A DNA stretch of 64,000 nt, taken from NCBI RefSeq assembly GCF_004339765.1, contig NZ_SMGO01000002.1, positions 1,138,439 through 1,202,438 of the forward strand, given 5' to 3'. Source of the DNA: Albibacterium bauzanense (lineage in GTDB: Bacteria; Bacteroidota; Bacteroidia; Sphingobacteriales; Sphingobacteriaceae). Position 1 is the stretch's first letter. The number at the start of each line of letters is the position of its first letter. Positions 62,370 through 64,000 of the stretch are shown piece after piece. Below the pieces are notes generated by a model. That model saw only the letters and a list, made by a program, of their open reading frames with translations. It was not told where the DNA came from and ran no database searches. Both the position numbers and the translations under genes were made by a program.

Positions 62370-63149
62370 ATGAAAGCTCCATTTAAATTATTGTTTCTTT
62401 TTGCTTTTATGATCTCTCTAACTGCTTGCGAGGAGGTAATAGAATTACCATTGAAAGAAGTTGAACCAATTTTAGTGATTGAGGGTAAGGTGAATGATTT
62501 ATTCACTCGTCAAGAAGTATTAATATCAAAAATGCAGCCTTTCAATTCAGAATCAGGAAGATTGCCTGTAGTTGATGCAGAGGTTTATTTAAATGAAGAT
62601 GGTAAACCATGGCGCAAGCTAAGGGAAGTAGAAGCCGGAAGGTATATTATAGATAATTTTTGGGGAAGGCCAGGAAGTACTTATGGTATATCTGTGAAAT
62701 ATGCTGGCGAAACTTATCAAGCTGAATCAACTATGCCTCCATTGGTTCAAATTGATTCAATAGGAGTGAGGATAAACACTTTCGATAACTCGCGCAAAAC
62801 TCCTATCGTATCATTTCAGGATCCACCAGGAATAAAGAACTATTATTATTTTCAGTTAATTATAAATGGTGAAGTCAATACTTCATTGTTTGTTTTTAAT
62901 GATAAGTATACAGATGGGAAGAATACAATTCAGGATTTGGATGATTTTTCATTGGATCTCAAAGATGATGATGATGTGATTGTTGAACTACGTAATATTG
63001 ATGAAGCAAGTTTTAACTATTGGAAAGGAATTCAATCCCAAAATGGCTCATCTGCTTCTCCTGGAAATCCTGTATCCAATTTTTCAAACGGTGCATTAGG
63101 TTATTTTTCTGCTTATTCAGTAAGCAGTATGTACTTTACGGTTCAGTAA
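62370..63149 (+). CDS. DUF4249 lipoprotein
   Basis: A 259-residue lipoprotein (lipobox SLTAC, Cys about 20) whose DUF4249 body begins PLKEVEPILVIEGKVNDLF (about 28-46), typical of this beta-rich family. It starts 3 bp after the TonB receptor gene and so is its partner, probably at the outer membrane surface. Its stop is directly beside that of the convergent deacetylase gene, with no space for a terminator hairpin. Confidence 0.9.
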   Translation: MKAPFKLLFLFAFMISLTACEEVIELPLKEVEPILVIEGKVNDLFTRQEVLISKMQPFNSESGRLPVVDAEVYLNEDGKPWRKLREVEAGRYIIDNFWGRPGSTYGISVKYAGETYQAESTMPPLVQIDSIGVRINTFDNSRKTPIVSFQDPPGIKNYYYFQLIINGEVNTSLFVFNDKYTDGKNTIQDLDDFSLDLKDDDDVIVELRNIDEASFNYWKGIQSQNGSSASPGNPVSNFSNGALGYFSAYSVSSMYFTVQ

Positions 63150-63761
63150 TTATAAAGTTTTAAATGTGTATCCAGCGTTTAACCAATATTCAATAGCTTT
63201 TGGAAGAGCATAGGTAACCCTGGGGGCGGCTTTAATATTATCGTGGAAAACTATAATAGAGCCATTCTCTGCATTATTTATAACATTATCTAAACAGGTA
63301 TCAGGATCTAGTTTCTCATCGAAATCGCCACTCATAACATCCCACATAATTATTTCATAATCCTTCTTTAATTGTGCATATTGAGCGCGTGTGCCTCTCC
63401 CATAAGGGGGGCGAAATAGCTTGGTTTCTACTAGTGTGTTGCTGAGTTCAATATTTTTTAAATAATCTTCTTTAGAAGTTCGCCATCCTTTTAAATGATT
63501 ATAGGTGTGGTTTCCTATTCGATGCCCTTCTTGAGTAATTCGTTTAAATATTTCGGGGTGTTTCCTGATATTGTCTCCAACACAGAAGAAAGTAGCTTTT
63601 ATGCCGTAGTTTTTTAAAATATTTAAAACTTCGGGTGTAACATCTGGTATAGGTCCATCGTCAAACGTTAAATATAAGCAGGGATGCTTACGACTACGAT
63701 GCCATGTGAGCTGCGGATATAACCAACGCAGCCAAAAGGGAGATTTTATTGGATACCACAT
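63150..63761 (-). CDS. Polysaccharide deacetylase (NodB-like)
   Basis: A 203-residue CE4-family enzyme with motif 1 LTFDDGP (about 29-35), motif 2 HRIGNHTYNH (about 75-84), motif 3 RPPYGRGTR and IIVFHDN near the end, which fit the usual Asp/His metal triad. Probably deacetylates a cell-wall or exopolysaccharide sugar. The ATG at 63761 was chosen because the longer frame upstream (to 63839) adds no recognisable domain. Confidence 0.88.
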   Translation of the reverse strand: MWYPIKSPFWLRWLYPQLTWHRSRKHPCLYLTFDDGPIPDVTPEVLNILKNYGIKATFFCVGDNIRKHPEIFKRITQEGHRIGNHTYNHLKGWRTSKEDYLKNIELSNTLVETKLFRPPYGRGTRAQYAQLKKDYEIIMWDVMSGDFDEKLDPDTCLDNVINNAENGSIIVFHDNIKAAPRVTYALPKAIEYWLNAGYTFKTL

Positions 63762-63824
63762 GTTGGTCAAAGATAGGAATTTAGTTGAAAGCTCTAATTT
63801 GCAATGATAAAATAATATAATCGA

Positions 63825-64000
63825 ATGAAGAAAGAACATGGTTTTATAAAGATGCTACCGATTGCCTTGTCAGTTTTATGTTTGCTTTTTTCTTTTTCGA
63901 GCCAGGCACAACAGGTTCTGACTGTTCAGGAAGCATTGAACCAGGCGTTGAACAACAACCTGCAGGTAAAACAAGCCTTGTTGCAGGCTGCTTTAAGTGA
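63825..64000 (+). CDS. TolC-family protein, N-terminus only
   Basis: The first 58 codons are in the window: a signal peptide (hydrophobic 10-25, ending near SSQAQQ), then VLTVQEALNQALNNNLQVKQ, the usual start of the outer-membrane efflux fold. The rest is outside. It diverges from the deacetylase gene. Its operon, perhaps RND efflux, is not visible. Confidence 0.75.
   Translation, partial: MKKEHGFIKMLPIALSVLCLLFSFSSQAQQVLTVQEALNQALNNNLQVKQALLQAALS

Noticed and set aside
1..64000. CRISPR arrays, rRNA genes, tmRNA, prophage structural genes
   Set aside because: No regularly spaced repeats, rRNA blocks or phage genes were seen on either strand.

Overview
The window looks like chromosomal DNA of a member of the Bacteroidota, most likely Sphingobacteriaceae (Pedobacter/Sphingobacterium-like). 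The support is: promoters of the TTTG / TAnnTTTG type, few Shine-Dalgarno sequences, TonB-dependent receptors with carboxypeptidase-regulatory domains, a DUF4249 lipoprotein beside one of them, HYC_CC_PP and DUF3347 copper proteins, and a pheT-zapA-rny block. The genus assignment is inference.

Two parts meet at a CAU-anticodon tRNA gene (44387-44460). Left of it (1-44.4 kb) is an accessory region that reads like a genomic island. It has a tyrosine recombinase next to the tRNA, an IS110-family element, and several decayed genes (nhaA, DUF983, a metallophosphoesterase, a histidine kinase, an RND efflux remnant, a TauE fragment). Right of it (44.7-64 kb) is more AT-rich core sequence: HAD hydrolase, proline dehydrogenase, aroB, rpsT, radC, pheT, zapA, a candidate 6S RNA, rny, a glycosyltransferase, a TonB receptor with its DUF4249 partner, a polysaccharide deacetylase, and the start of a TolC-family gene. 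A 41-nt copy of the tRNA 5' half lies at 44604-44644 and probably marks an old integration point. The far (left) end of the island is not identified.

Island layout from left to right. (1) 0.7-7.5 kb: an RND efflux operon (TolC, pump, adaptor) with a TlpA thioredoxin and a DUF202 protein. (2) 7.5-15.5 kb: a sulfur-handling cluster with a SoxB/UshA-like metallophosphoesterase, DsrE protein, persulfide dioxygenase-rhodanese fusion, DUF2892, rhodanese, split YeeE/YedE transporter, TauE exporter, ICMT-like methyltransferase and a Crp/Fnr regulator. Three identical-architecture palindromes (GTGAC-N4-GTCAC), each centred 33 bp from a TAnnTTTG box, make this a probable Crp/Fnr-activated regulon. (3) 15.8-18.8 kb: an IS110 element with a structured upstream RNA (probable bridge RNA) that has cut off the end of a histidine kinase gene. 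(4) 18.9-24.5 kb: a fluoride-resistance operon with an upstream fluoride (crcB-motif) riboswitch. It encodes a PAP2 phosphatase, truncated metallophosphoesterase, unknown protein, enolase, a 38-codon pyrophosphatase remnant, a CLC-F-like antiporter, DUF190, the Fluc channel CrcB and a universal stress protein. (5) 24.7-31.4 kb: RND remnants, a TonB receptor, an AraC regulator and a DoxX-hemerythrin operon. (6) 31.4-42.4 kb: a copper-resistance cluster with the P-type ATPase CopA, a multicopper oxidase fused to a CopB-like barrel, haem-binding protein, DUF3347 and DUF305 proteins, a Csp-type copper store, HYC_CC_PP proteins, an HMA chaperone and an HMA-AraC regulator.

The most interesting items are the fluoride riboswitch with its start-codon-adjacent alternative hairpin and coupled pyrophosphatase remnant, the sulfur regulon with its invariant operator spacing, the IS110 bridge-RNA candidate, the tRNA-half relic at the island edge, and the 6S RNA candidate between zapA and rny. 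All assignments come from reading the sequence; no database search was run.
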